Below, piece after piece: positions 9,146 to 16,971 of a stretch of 22,996 nt of DNA. The stretch spans positions 1 to 22,996 of IMG/VR virus record IMGVR_UViG_3300031975_000248. The stretch is one strand, 5' to 3'. The notes under the pieces are model-generated. The model made no database searches. It was not told the origin of the DNA and saw only the letters and a program-made list of their open reading frames with translations. Every line of letters starts with the position of its first letter. Position 1 is the first letter of the stretch. Made by a program: the position numbers and the translations under genes. This stretch comes from a virus.

Positions 9146-9673
9146 ATGGGATACAGCAAAGAAGCAGAAAGACAGAATAAAGCATTAGGTGATTTACTGA
9201 AAGGTAGAACTCCTGATAAAAGAGTAATGGTTGGTTACAAAGGTAAGGAGAAAGAAAAGGGCGATGTTATTCCTAAAATGACAGAACTAATGCAGGGTGT
9301 TAGAATGCCTTGGTTTTGTCCTAACTGTGATTCTGTTATGAAACAAAATTTAGATGATAAAATGTGGAGACTATTTGGACATTGTTTTGATTGTCAAGTA
9401 AAAATAGAAAACAAAATGAGAATAGCTGGCAAATATGATGAATGGGCTGAAGAAAAAATTAGGAAGAATAAAATATCATTTCTAAAAGATTCTATAGAAA
9501 AAATAAATGAGTTTAGAAATCAAAAAGCTCCTGAATTTTATAATCAAGTTGGTGTTAATCATCCTGAATTGGAAAAAGAAAAATGGAATATTGATATGAC
9601 ACAAATAAACACTATGGCTGACGAAGCCTTAGAAGAATACACAAAGGCTTTAAACGAACTGGAGAAACAATAA
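9146..9673 (+). CDS. Zinc-ribbon protein of unknown function
   Basis: A 175-residue protein starting two bases after the previous stop, with GAGG just upstream. Cys58, Cys61, Cys80 and Cys83 (CPNC ... CFDC) form a CX2C-X18-CX2C zinc ribbon in a segment also containing KMWRLFGHC. The C-terminal half is helical and charged. As far as I recall, proteins with this ribbon occur near the terminase genes of T4-like marine phages, but no function is established. A small-terminase or packaging-accessory role is possible from position alone. Its stop overlaps the next start by one base (TAATG), which suggests translational coupling. Confidence 0.75.
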   Translation: MGYSKEAERQNKALGDLLKGRTPDKRVMVGYKGKEKEKGDVIPKMTELMQGVRMPWFCPNCDSVMKQNLDDKMWRLFGHCFDCQVKIENKMRIAGKYDEWAEEKIRKNKISFLKDSIEKINEFRNQKAPEFYNQVGVNHPELEKEKWNIDMTQINTMADEALEEYTKALNELEKQ

Positions 9674-9981
9674 TGAAAATTTGGAAATTAATACTCGGAT
9701 TTTTTGGCGTAGTTGGCGCACTCTTTGCTGCTAAATCAGTTAAAAGTAAAGAAGTAGAAAAGTTAAAAGAAGTTATAAAAGTAAACAAAAAAGAAGAGAA
9801 AAAAGTTGAAAAAGAAATAAAGGTAATGGAGGAAAACAAAAAATCTTCCAAAAAAGAGATAGGAAACCTTAAACGTAAATTAACTAATAGCAAAAAGAAA
9901 ACTCAAAAAATGCAGGAAGCTTATGACAATGATGAAGTCGAATCAGCTGAAGATTTTTTAAGAAACTTTGCTAAGAAATAG
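9673..9981 (+). CDS. Membrane-anchored lysine-rich coiled-coil protein
   Basis: A 102-residue protein. Residues 4-19 (WKLILGFFGVVGALFA) form one hydrophobic segment, followed by a Lys/Glu-rich heptad region (about 25-85) and an acidic tail ending in DFLRNFAKK. The topology, an N-terminal membrane anchor plus a long coiled coil, is that of inner-membrane spanins (Rz-like), but it also fits a membrane-anchored accessory protein. Position beside another membrane-associated coiled-coil gene (10288) would suit a lysis function. No sequence motif confirms this, so the function remains open. Confidence 0.7.
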   Translation: MKIWKLILGFFGVVGALFAAKSVKSKEVEKLKEVIKVNKKEEKKVEKEIKVMEENKKSSKKEIGNLKRKLTNSKKKTQKMQEAYDNDEVESAEDFLRNFAKK

Positions 9982-9992
9982 GGAGAAACAAA

Positions 9993-10286
9993 ATGTCAAA
10001 TATGCACGACTCACCATCAGAATATTCTGATTTTCAAAAAAAAGGACATCCAGGAACATATATTTCTGCATCAGTAGTATCAGACGGAATGACTGCTTAT
10101 ACAGGATCAAATTATGGCGCAAGTGCTGTAATAGTAAAAACACATGGAAGCGCTGTATTTCATTTATCAGATGGTGGAACAATTCCAGCTGCAAATCTAA
10201 CTGCAGGTGTAGTATATGATTTATCATTAAGTAAAATAACAGCTGCAAGTAGTGCTGTAATTTATGTTCTTAAAAAACACGGTTAG
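9993..10286 (+). CDS. Small beta-rich protein, probably virion-associated
   Basis: A 97-residue protein with GGGAGA at 9981-9986 placed well for the ATG. It has no Cys, no signal peptide and no membrane segment. Alternating short hydrophobic and Ser/Thr/Ala-rich stretches (TYISASVVSDG, SAVIVKTHGSAVFHL, SAVIYVLKKHG) suggest a compact beta sandwich. Small proteins of this kind in phage structural regions are often decoration or tail-associated proteins; that is inference, as I do not recognise the family. Confidence 0.7.
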   Translation: MSNMHDSPSEYSDFQKKGHPGTYISASVVSDGMTAYTGSNYGASAVIVKTHGSAVFHLSDGGTIPAANLTAGVVYDLSLSKITAASSAVIYVLKKHG

Positions 10287-10287
10287 T

Positions 10288-10674
10288 ATGAAATATTTTT
10301 TATCACTATTATTAATAGTTCCTTTACTTGGACAATCAATTCAAAAAGATGGAAAAGAAATAACTTCTTTTACAAAAGAACAAGCATTAGAAATGTTGAA
10401 AGCTCGTGATGCACAATGGGAAGGCAAATTAGCTAAAGCAGATTCATTGATAGAAGGCTACAAAGAATCGATTGTTGATTGTGACGATGTAATTAATCAA
10501 TTAGAAGAACAAATAAAATTAGATTCTTTATTAATGCTTGCTCAGAGAAAACAAATTGATTTATTAAAAATTCGTGATAAAACTAATGAAGAATTAGTAG
10601 AAGTAATTAAACCAAAATGGTATGAGAATCAATATCTTTGGTTAGGAATAGGATTTATCTTAGGAAAAATATAA
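10288..10674 (+). CDS. Exported or membrane coiled-coil protein with C-terminal hydrophobic segment
   Basis: A 128-residue protein from the ATG at 10288. This start leaves a compact signal-like N-terminus (MKYFLSLLLIVPLLGQS) and lies one base after the upstream stop; an in-frame ATG at 10264 would add eight residues and overlap the upstream gene by 23 bases. Neither start has a clear ribosome binding site, so coupling is likely. Residues of roughly 30-100 are charged and heptad-like. The C-terminus (ENQYLWLGIGFILGKI) is a second hydrophobic segment after KPKW. Two terminal hydrophobic segments around a coiled coil resemble a unimolecular spanin, but the lipobox Cys expected for that class is absent. 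Function is not established. Confidence 0.7.
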   Translation: MKYFLSLLLIVPLLGQSIQKDGKEITSFTKEQALEMLKARDAQWEGKLAKADSLIEGYKESIVDCDDVINQLEEQIKLDSLLMLAQRKQIDLLKIRDKTNEELVEVIKPKWYENQYLWLGIGFILGKI

Positions 10675-12251
10675 TGAAACCAGGACAACTAAAAGAGGTA
10701 ATAAAAAGCGAATATAAGAAATGCGCTAAAGATCCTATATACTTTTTAAAAAAGTATTGTGTTGTTCAGCACCCAATTAAAGGTAAAGTTCCATTTCATC
10801 TTTGGCCGTTTCAAGAAGAATCTCTTAAAACATTTGAAGAACATAGGTTCAATGTAATTCTAAAAGCTCGTCAGTTAGGTTTGTCTACGTTGTCAGCCGG
10901 ATACTCCCTTTGGATGATGACATTTCATCAAGACAAAAATATATTAGTGATTGCAACCAAACAAGATACTGCTAAAAACTTAGTTACAAAGGTTAGGGTA
11001 ATGCACGCTAATTTGCCAAGTTGGTTAAAACAGAAATGTACAGAAGATAATAAACTATCATTACGATATAATAATGGTTCACAGATAAAAGCTGTTTCTA
11101 GCGGCGAGGATAGTGGTCGTTCTGAGGCTTTGTCTCTTTTGATATTAGATGAGGCTGCTTTCATTGATAAGATTGAACCGATATGGGCTGCTGCTTCACA
11201 GACACTATCTACTGGTGGACAATGTATTGCACTATCTACACCAAATGGTATAGGTAATTGGTTTCATAAGACTTGGGTTGGTGCAGAAGATGGTAGTAAC
11301 GATTGGAACTTTATCAAACTACATTGGAACTTACATCCTGAAAGAAATGATGAATGGAGAAAAGAGCAAGATAGACTATTGGGTCCTTCTTTAGCTGCTC
11401 AAGAATGTGATTGTGACTTCTTAACTTCAGGACAGACTGTCATAGATGGTGTAATCTTAGAAGAGTATAAACAAACACACGTTACAGACCCATTAGAGAA
11501 GAGAGGGATAGATAGTAACCTTTGGGTATGGCAACCAGCAAACTATACTAAAGATTATGTACTAAGTGCTGATGTCAGCAGAGGAGATGGTTCTGATTAT
11601 TCTGCATTTCACGTTATGGATATAGAAACTATGGAACAAGTAGCAGAATATAAAGGTAAAATATCAACAAAAGATTTTGGAAACTTATGTGTAAATACAG
11701 CAACAGAATATAATAATGCTTTGTTGGTAGTAGAGAACAACAATATAGGTTGGGCTACACTACAACAATGTATTGATAGGGGTTATGAAAATTTATTTTA
11801 CACAAGTAAAGATTTAAAGTATGTAGATACAGAACATCAAATGACTAATAAGTATAGAATTGCAGATAGAAATATGGTAGCTGGATTTAGTATGACATCC
11901 AAAACACGACCATTAGTTATTGCTAAATTAGAAGAATACTTCAGAGAAAAGTCAGTTATTGCTCGCTCAAATAGATTAATTGATGAATTGTTTGTATTTA
12001 TATATAACAATAATAAAGCTGAAGCGATGACAGGATACAACGATGATTTAGTGATGAGTTTTGCTCTTACACTTTGGGTAAGAGATACTGCATTAAGACT
12101 CAAAAATGAGGGAATAGAATTAACTAAGAGAACTTTAAGTGGAGTAGCATCACAGATGTTGCCACAAACACCAACCAATCAAAATAATTCTTGGGAAATG
12201 GAAGTAGGACCCAATGGAGAAAAAGAATCGTTAGATTGGTTAATTAACTAA
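10674..12251 (+). CDS. 17: Terminase large subunit (gp17-like)
   Basis: A 525-residue DNA-packaging motor from the ATG at 10674, which overlaps the upstream stop by one base (TAATG) and has AGGA upstream; a TTG at 10638 is in frame but lies inside the previous gene. The ATPase domain shows an atypical Walker A KARQLGLST (Lys64-Thr72) and Walker B LLILDEAAF with Asp159 and Glu160. The RNase-H-fold nuclease has Asp300 (SADVSRGDGSD), Glu354 (LLVVENNN) and Asp457/Asp458 (YNDDLVMSFAL). It is somewhat shorter than T4 gp17 (610). It would cut the concatemer and pump DNA through the portal encoded 10 bases downstream. Confidence 0.95.
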   Translation: MKPGQLKEVIKSEYKKCAKDPIYFLKKYCVVQHPIKGKVPFHLWPFQEESLKTFEEHRFNVILKARQLGLSTLSAGYSLWMMTFHQDKNILVIATKQDTAKNLVTKVRVMHANLPSWLKQKCTEDNKLSLRYNNGSQIKAVSSGEDSGRSEALSLLILDEAAFIDKIEPIWAAASQTLSTGGQCIALSTPNGIGNWFHKTWVGAEDGSNDWNFIKLHWNLHPERNDEWRKEQDRLLGPSLAAQECDCDFLTSGQTVIDGVILEEYKQTHVTDPLEKRGIDSNLWVWQPANYTKDYVLSADVSRGDGSDYSAFHVMDIETMEQVAEYKGKISTKDFGNLCVNTATEYNNALLVVENNNIGWATLQQCIDRGYENLFYTSKDLKYVDTEHQMTNKYRIADRNMVAGFSMTSKTRPLVIAKLEEYFREKSVIARSNRLIDELFVFIYNNNKAEAMTGYNDDLVMSFALTLWVRDTALRLKNEGIELTKRTLSGVASQMLPQTPTNQNNSWEMEVGPNGEKESLDWLIN

Positions 12252-12261
12252 GAGGCAAATT

Positions 12262-14067
12262 ATGGCAGAACAAGATTTATTTTCAAGACTAAAACGATTG
12301 TTTTCAACAAACACTATCGTTAGAAATATAGGTGGAAGAAAATTAAAAATAGTTGATACAGGACAATTACAATCAAATGTTCAAACAAATTTAGTAGATA
12401 GATATACTAAGTTGTATTCTAATATGCAACAGATTGGATATAACGACCAATTGTATGCACAACAATTACGATTAGGATTATTTAGAGATTATGAGTCAAT
12501 GGATTCTGATCCTATTATTGCTTCAGCTTTAGATATTTACTCAGATGAATCAACAATGAAAAATGAGTATGGTAAAGTATTGGATATTAAAACAGATAAT
12601 GATCAAATATATGATATACTACACAATCTATTTTATGATATTATAAACATAGAATTTAATCTATGGCCTTGGATTCGTAATATGAATAAGTATGGTGATT
12701 TCTTTTTACAATTAGAGGTAGCTGAAAAGTATGGTATTACGAATGTAACACCTATGTCTGCTTACGATGTTGCTAGAATGGAAGGACACGATCCTGATAA
12801 TCCATCTTTAGTTCAGTTTATGCTAACACCACAAGGAGATAGTAGTAGACATAGTTCTAAAAAGCAGGATACAAAAACATTTGAGAACTATGAGGTAGCT
12901 CACTTTAGACTTCTATCAGATTCTAACTATGTACCTTATGGTAGGTCACAATTAGAGGGTGGTAGAAAGGTGTGGAAACAATTAACTCTTATGGAAGATG
13001 CTATGTTGATTCATAGGATTATGAGAGCTCCTGAAAAGAGAGTATTTAAGTTGGATATTGGAAACATTCCACCAGCAGAAGTTGATAATTATATGCAACA
13101 AGTAGTTAATAAAATGAAAAAAGCTCCTGTTATTGATGAGAAAACAGGTGACTATAATCTTCGTTATAATATCCAAAACCTTACAGAAGATTTCTTTTTA
13201 CCTGTAAGAGGTGGAGATAGTGGAACAAGTATTGATGCACTTCCAGGTTTAACCTATGAAGCAACAGAGGATATTGAATATTTAAAAAACAAAATGTTAG
13301 CATCTTTAAGAGTTCCAAAGGCTTTCTTAGGATATGAAGAAGGATTAGGTTCTAAAGCTACATTGGCTGCTGAAGATGTTCGCTTTGCTAGAACAATTGA
13401 AAGAATACAAAGAATCATTGTTAGTGAATTAACAAAGATTGCAGTAGTTCATCTATATGCTCAAGGATTTAGAGACCAAGAGCTTGTAAACTTTGATTTA
13501 GGTTTAACAAATCCATCTACAATATATGAACAGGAAAAAGTAGAGCTATGGAATAACAAAACATCTTTAGCATCTTCTATGCTACAAGATGGTTTAGTAT
13601 CTTCCGAATGGATTTACAAAAACATCTTTAATTTTACAGAAGAACAGATTAAAGAAAATGATGAACAAATAGTATTTGACTATAAGAATAAATTTAGACG
13701 CTCACAAATTGAAATGGAAGGAAACGATCCTGCTAAGAGCGGAGAATCTGCTGGTACTCCATCGGATATGGCGGCTGGTAGAACAGGTCATGAGTTGGAT
13801 AATAATGGTGGTTCAGAAGAAGGTGGACAACCAGGCGCTGGGAGACCTAAAGAAGCTAATAAATATAGTAAGGATAGTGGTGCGAGGGGTAGAGATCCGT
13901 TAGGGGCTCATGATAAGAAGAAGGCTTATGGTGGAGTTGCTACAAAACACTATGAAAATCTATTCAAACATTTGGGTAAAGATGCAAAAACTTTGCTTTC
14001 AGAGGCTAGTGACTTAGAAACTGAATATAAAGATGAAGTATCTTCCCTTAATACTAAGAAAAATTAA
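12262..14067 (+). CDS. 20: Portal vertex protein (gp20-like)
   Basis: A 601-residue protein immediately after the terminase, with AGAGG before the ATG. Conserved blocks of T4-type portals are visible: LFRDYESMDSDPIIASALDI with DEST near 85-115, WPWIRNMNKYGDFF near 145, VPYGRSQLEGGRKVWKQL near 230-250, MRAPEKRVFKLDIGN near 265, and MLASLRVPKAFLGYEEGLG near 350-370. The dodecameric portal starts head assembly, is the DNA channel and docks the terminase. It is longer than T4 gp20 (524) because of a C-terminal Gly/Glu/Lys-rich extension (about 495-601). That tail contains LLSE|A (Glu581), matching the prohead-protease consensus; cleavage there would remove 20 residues, although T4 portal is not known to be processed this way. 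Confidence 0.95.
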   Translation: MAEQDLFSRLKRLFSTNTIVRNIGGRKLKIVDTGQLQSNVQTNLVDRYTKLYSNMQQIGYNDQLYAQQLRLGLFRDYESMDSDPIIASALDIYSDESTMKNEYGKVLDIKTDNDQIYDILHNLFYDIINIEFNLWPWIRNMNKYGDFFLQLEVAEKYGITNVTPMSAYDVARMEGHDPDNPSLVQFMLTPQGDSSRHSSKKQDTKTFENYEVAHFRLLSDSNYVPYGRSQLEGGRKVWKQLTLMEDAMLIHRIMRAPEKRVFKLDIGNIPPAEVDNYMQQVVNKMKKAPVIDEKTGDYNLRYNIQNLTEDFFLPVRGGDSGTSIDALPGLTYEATEDIEYLKNKMLASLRVPKAFLGYEEGLGSKATLAAEDVRFARTIERIQRIIVSELTKIAVVHLYAQGFRDQELVNFDLGLTNPSTIYEQEKVELWNNKTSLASSMLQDGLVSSEWIYKNIFNFTEEQIKENDEQIVFDYKNKFRRSQIEMEGNDPAKSGESAGTPSDMAAGRTGHELDNNGGSEEGGQPGAGRPKEANKYSKDSGARGRDPLGAHDKKKAYGGVATKHYENLFKHLGKDAKTLLSEASDLETEYKDEVSSLNTKKN

Positions 14068-14074
14068 GTAATCA

Positions 14075-14088
14075 TATATTTATATATG
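14075..14088 (+). promoter_or_regulatory. ATATTTATATATGA gap motif upstream of the head-core unit
   Basis: The gap between portal and the next gene contains ATATATTTATATATGAAGAA, very close to the version at 5322-5335, with core TATTTATA at 14077-14084. It lies about 30 bases before the ATG at 14118. A plausible boundary between the packaging unit and the head-core unit. Confidence 0.5.
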
Positions 14089-14117
14089 AAGAATTATATA
14101 AACGATTGGAGTATAAT

Positions 14118-14972
14118 ATGAGTTCAAAAACAAAACACTCAAAAATCCGTAACACCGGAATATTATTTGAGTTATTAACTAGACAGATTACAGTCGATGT
14201 GTTAAATAATGATAAGAAAGGTTATGCGGCTAAAATATTAAAAGAGTTTTTTAATAAGAACACTCAATTGGGTAAAGAGTACGAATTATATAGAGTATTA
14301 ACTGTTGAGAATTACAAATCAGAAACAAAAGCCAATCATTTAGTAGATGCAGTATTAACTGCTCGTATCAAATTAAACGAAGCTTCTCTAAAAAGAGAAA
14401 AATATAATCTAATTAAAGAGGTTCGTTCTCATTATGATATAAATAACTTTTTTATGGCTAGAATACCAAACTATAAAGTAAATGCTTCAATCTTTAAGCT
14501 ATTTTCAACAAAAGAAGCTATGAATCCTCAGACAGAAACAGAAAGTCGCTTTACTATTGTAGAAAACATAACACGAAAGAACCTTTCAACCAAAAAGAAA
14601 GAGAATGTTATGGTAGAGGGTTACAAAAAGCAAGAAAAAGATTTGAGATTGCTTGCTTATGGAATTTTAGTTGAAAAATTTAACAAAAAATATAGTTCTC
14701 TTAGCGCAAATCAAAGAAATTTGTTAAAAGAGTACATAAATAACATTTCTAACACCAATTCTCTTAAAGAGTTTATTGAAAGTGAAACAGTTAAGGTAAA
14801 AAAGCAACTCCAATCGCATTTACCTAAAGTTTCAGACAAAGTTACAAAGATTAAGCTAAAAGAGGCTATAAATCAAGCAGAAACTCTTATGAAGGGAAGA
14901 ATAGTTGAGGATAAGCAAGTGGTTACATTAATGAGATATTATGAATTAGTTAAGGAGCTAAAGAATGTCTAA
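14118..14972 (+). CDS. Conserved helical head-region protein of unknown function
   Basis: A 284-residue protein. I choose the ATG at 14118 because TTGGAG at 14106-14111 is then a well-spaced ribosome binding site; the in-frame TTG at 14106 would consume that site. The N-terminus (KTKHSKIRNTGILFELLTRQIT) is distinctive and, as I recall, occurs in T4-like marine phage genomes beside the portal gene. The rest is Lys/Glu-rich and predicted all-helical, without enzymatic motifs. Position between portal and prohead protease is that of T4 genes 67 and 68 (prohead core), so a core or internal-head role is reasonable. It contains LNE|A (Glu88) and LKE|A near the C-terminus, possible protease sites. 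Its end overlaps the next gene by 8 bases. Confidence 0.75.
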   Translation: MSSKTKHSKIRNTGILFELLTRQITVDVLNNDKKGYAAKILKEFFNKNTQLGKEYELYRVLTVENYKSETKANHLVDAVLTARIKLNEASLKREKYNLIKEVRSHYDINNFFMARIPNYKVNASIFKLFSTKEAMNPQTETESRFTIVENITRKNLSTKKKENVMVEGYKKQEKDLRLLAYGILVEKFNKKYSSLSANQRNLLKEYINNISNTNSLKEFIESETVKVKKQLQSHLPKVSDKVTKIKLKEAINQAETLMKGRIVEDKQVVTLMRYYELVKELKNV

Positions 14973-15393
14973 AATGGATAAACTCAAAGAAATAATCAGA
15001 GAGTTAATCAAAAATGAGCTCGATGAAGCTTCTGTAACTGGTGATATTGCTGGCTATCAAACGCCTTATGCATTTGGTGGTGGTAGAAAGAAAGATAAGA
15101 AGAAAAAGAAGAAGATAGCTACCAACTCTACTGGATACAGCAAAGTAACTGAAGGTAAGTATCACAACTATAGAAATGATGAGTCAATGAATCCAAAACA
15201 AAAGATAGGTCGTTCTATGAGAGAGATTAGAGATAGTCTCAATGAATTGGATAAATTGGTAAAGATGAATGTTCGTCTTAAAAATGAATTGAATGTCGAT
15301 TCTAGGTCATATTGGAAAAATACACATAAGGCTTTAAATAAAATAAGTGAGAGGTTAGTAAAACTAGCAAGCAAAGTAGGTCAGTTACAGTAA
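14965..15393 (+). CDS. Basic internal-head candidate with N-terminal LDE|A site
   Basis: A 142-residue protein. The N-terminal helix (KLKEIIRELIKNELDE) ends in LDE|A at Glu21, the [I/L]-x-E consensus cut by T4-type prohead proteases. It is followed by TGDIAGYQTPYAFGGG and a run of Lys (KKDKKKKKK), then a helical charged region. The ATG at 14965 overlaps the upstream stop; an in-frame ATG at 14974 is also possible and changes nothing important. A basic, helix-led small protein between portal and protease resembles T4 core protein gp68 or internal proteins in character rather than in sequence. The role as encapsidated protein is inference. Confidence 0.7.
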   Translation: MSKMDKLKEIIRELIKNELDEASVTGDIAGYQTPYAFGGGRKKDKKKKKKIATNSTGYSKVTEGKYHNYRNDESMNPKQKIGRSMREIRDSLNELDKLVKMNVRLKNELNVDSRSYWKNTHKALNKISERLVKLASKVGQLQ

Positions 15394-15404
15394 CCGGAGT
15401 CACT

Positions 15405-15590
15405 ATGCCGTTTGAAGATAAGAAGAAATCCTATATGGATACTCTTTTTAGTATTTCAACATTGTTAAAACGATGGCAAATTGAAATACAGAAAAAAGAT
15501 GTAGATAAGAATTATATGATAAGGAGACTTGGACAGTGGATAGAACAACTGGAAAGTCTTAAACACGAAATTATGATGGAGAAAGACTAA
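15405..15590 (+). CDS. Small helical prohead-core candidate, gp67-like by position
   Basis: A 61-residue charged helical protein, with CGGAG upstream of the ATG and a one-base overlap with the next gene (TAATG). The sequence (MDTLFSISTLLKRWQIE, MIRRLGQWIEQLESLKHEI) is predicted to be two amphipathic helices. T4 encodes a small core protein (gp67, about 80 residues) in the equivalent interval, but I see no convincing sequence match, so the comparison is positional only. Confidence 0.65.
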   Translation: MPFEDKKKSYMDTLFSISTLLKRWQIEIQKKDVDKNYMIRRLGQWIEQLESLKHEIMMEKD

Positions 15591-16372
15591 TGATTTCACT
15601 ATTAGAAATTGCAACAAATATGAATGAGGCTGATGTCGATGATGATAAAATCATCAAGTATAAAGACAAAGAGGGTGAGTCTCAAGAAATGACTGCTGGT
15701 GCTGCTAAAAAGCAACCAGATGACCACCCAGCAAAAGTCGCTTACAATAAAATGTCAGATGATGGTGGCGATGATAGTGAAAAGGATTCTGGCGATAAGC
15801 TAGGTGGTGGTGATTTCGATAGAGATGGTGGAGATGAGCCAGATATGGATTCTGATGATGGTGATGACGAAAAAAATGCACCAGAAAAAGAAAACGAACA
15901 AATTGAAAAAGAATTACAGAATATTGCAAAGGATAAAGGACTAACAGTTGGCTCAGAAGATGCAAACTATGGTGGAGAGATTCATAGCTTGGTTGGTAAA
16001 GATGATGATCCCGATAATGTATTAGGATTTCACGCTGCTCCAAATTTTGATGATGATGGAAATATGACTGGCGAGCCTCAATATGCTATAGAATTGGGAA
16101 TGGGATCTTCTCCAATGTATTTTGGTAGTAAAGAAGAAGCAGACGCAGCTCTTGAAAAAATGGTAGATGATGAAAAAATTAGAAAGGCTATGGATGGTGA
16201 AGGTGATGGAACATTAGCAGATTTAGGAGATTATGCTAACTCCATTATAAAAGTTAAAGACGAAAAAATCAAAGTAATCGATGGAAAAAAATATAAAGCA
16301 ATAAAGGAATCAAAAAAGAATCCTCGTATATTAAAAGAAAATTACGATAGAATATTTAGGAGTAGAAAATGA
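15590..16372 (+). CDS. Acidic core / scaffold-accessory protein
   Basis: A 260-residue protein with a very acidic middle (about 55-105, long Asp/Gly/Glu runs). The N-terminus ends a helix with NMNE|A (Glu13) and continues with IIKYKDKEGES and HPAKVAYNKM, a block I recall from T4-like marine phage head proteins. Residues 229-235 (VIDGKKY) resemble IEIDGVKY in the scaffold protein encoded at 19396, and the C-terminus (ILKENYDRIFRSRK) switches to basic, as in many scaffold proteins that contact the shell. It also has IKE|S (Glu241) and LKE|N (Glu250). It overlaps the prohead protease start by four bases (ATGA). An acidic protein co-translated with gp21 is likely part of the degradable core. Confidence 0.7.
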   Translation: MISLLEIATNMNEADVDDDKIIKYKDKEGESQEMTAGAAKKQPDDHPAKVAYNKMSDDGGDDSEKDSGDKLGGGDFDRDGGDEPDMDSDDGDDEKNAPEKENEQIEKELQNIAKDKGLTVGSEDANYGGEIHSLVGKDDDPDNVLGFHAAPNFDDDGNMTGEPQYAIELGMGSSPMYFGSKEEADAALEKMVDDEKIRKAMDGEGDGTLADLGDYANSIIKVKDEKIKVIDGKKYKAIKESKKNPRILKENYDRIFRSRK

Positions 16373-16971
16373 AACAATTAATAGTAGATTATTTACCATT
16401 TGAAATACAAGCCGACCAAATCAACGAGGCTATGAAAGAGAACAACGGAAAGTTAGTTGTTAAGGGTGTATTGCAAAGAGCAGACACTAAAAACCAAAAT
16501 GGTAGGGTGTATCCAAAAGAAATACTAATGCGTGAAGCTAAAAAGTATTTTGAAAATTTTATTGGACAGAAAAGGGCTATGGGTGAGTTAGACCATCCCG
16601 AATCTTCTGTTGTGAATTTAGCTAACGTATCACATAATATTACAGAAATGAATTGGAATGGTGATGATTTAGTTGGAACTGTAGAGGTTTTACCAACACC
16701 GAGCGGTAATATTCTAAAAGAATTATTTAAAAGTGGTATTAGATTGGGTATTAGTTCTCGTGGTATGGGTTCGGTTGAATCTGTGAATGAGAGTGGGGCT
16801 CAAGAAGTGCAGGATGACTTTGAACTGATTGCATTTGACTTCGTATCTAATCCATCTACACATGGTGCTTTTATGTATCCAATGAATGAGAGTGTTGATA
16901 AGAACGTTGCTGTTCGTAATACAAAGTATGGTAAGGTAGAAGCAGTCATTAACGATATAATGAGAGGCTAA
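16369..16971 (+). CDS. 21: Prohead core protease (gp21-like)
   Basis: A 200-residue serine protease of the T4 gp21 / herpesvirus assemblin type. Visible features are KGVLQRADTKNQNGRVYPK (33-51), MGELDHPESS with candidate catalytic His76, GISSRGMGS with candidate Ser129 or Ser130, and FDFVSNPST (156-164) with Asp157. The enzyme sits inside the prohead, cuts core and shell proteins after [I/L]-x-E, and then degrades itself; the protein itself contains INE|A (Glu20), a possible self-cleavage site. It starts within the previous stop (ATGA) and the next gene begins immediately after its stop. Assignment of individual catalytic residues is by motif, not alignment. Confidence 0.93.
   Translation: MKQLIVDYLPFEIQADQINEAMKENNGKLVVKGVLQRADTKNQNGRVYPKEILMREAKKYFENFIGQKRAMGELDHPESSVVNLANVSHNITEMNWNGDDLVGTVEVLPTPSGNILKELFKSGIRLGISSRGMGSVESVNESGAQEVQDDFELIAFDFVSNPSTHGAFMYPMNESVDKNVAVRNTKYGKVEAVINDIMRG

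Noticed and set aside
10638-10673. TTG start extending the terminase by 12 residues
   Set aside because: It lies inside the preceding gene, whereas the ATG at 10674 has the TAATG coupling seen elsewhere in the window and an AGGA site upstream.
11146-11160. LDE|A in the terminase as a prohead protease site
   Set aside because: This is the Walker B motif (LLILDEAAF), conserved for ATP hydrolysis; terminase is not inside the prohead.
11995-12002. TATTTATA inside the terminase coding sequence
   Set aside because: It encodes part of FVFIYNNN in an A/T-rich gene and lacks the flanking pattern of the gap copies; it does show that the 8-base core alone is not specific.
13676-13903. 75-codon + strand frame inside the portal gene
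   Set aside because: Alternative frame within the Gly/Glu-rich portal tail, no ribosome binding site and no recognisable protein features.
14106-14117. TTG start extending the 14118 gene by four residues
   Set aside because: The TTG is part of the TTGGAG ribosome binding site that serves the ATG at 14118.
15705-16043. 112-codon His/Leu-rich minus-strand frame
   Set aside because: Antisense artefact of the Asp/Gly-rich tract in the acidic core protein.
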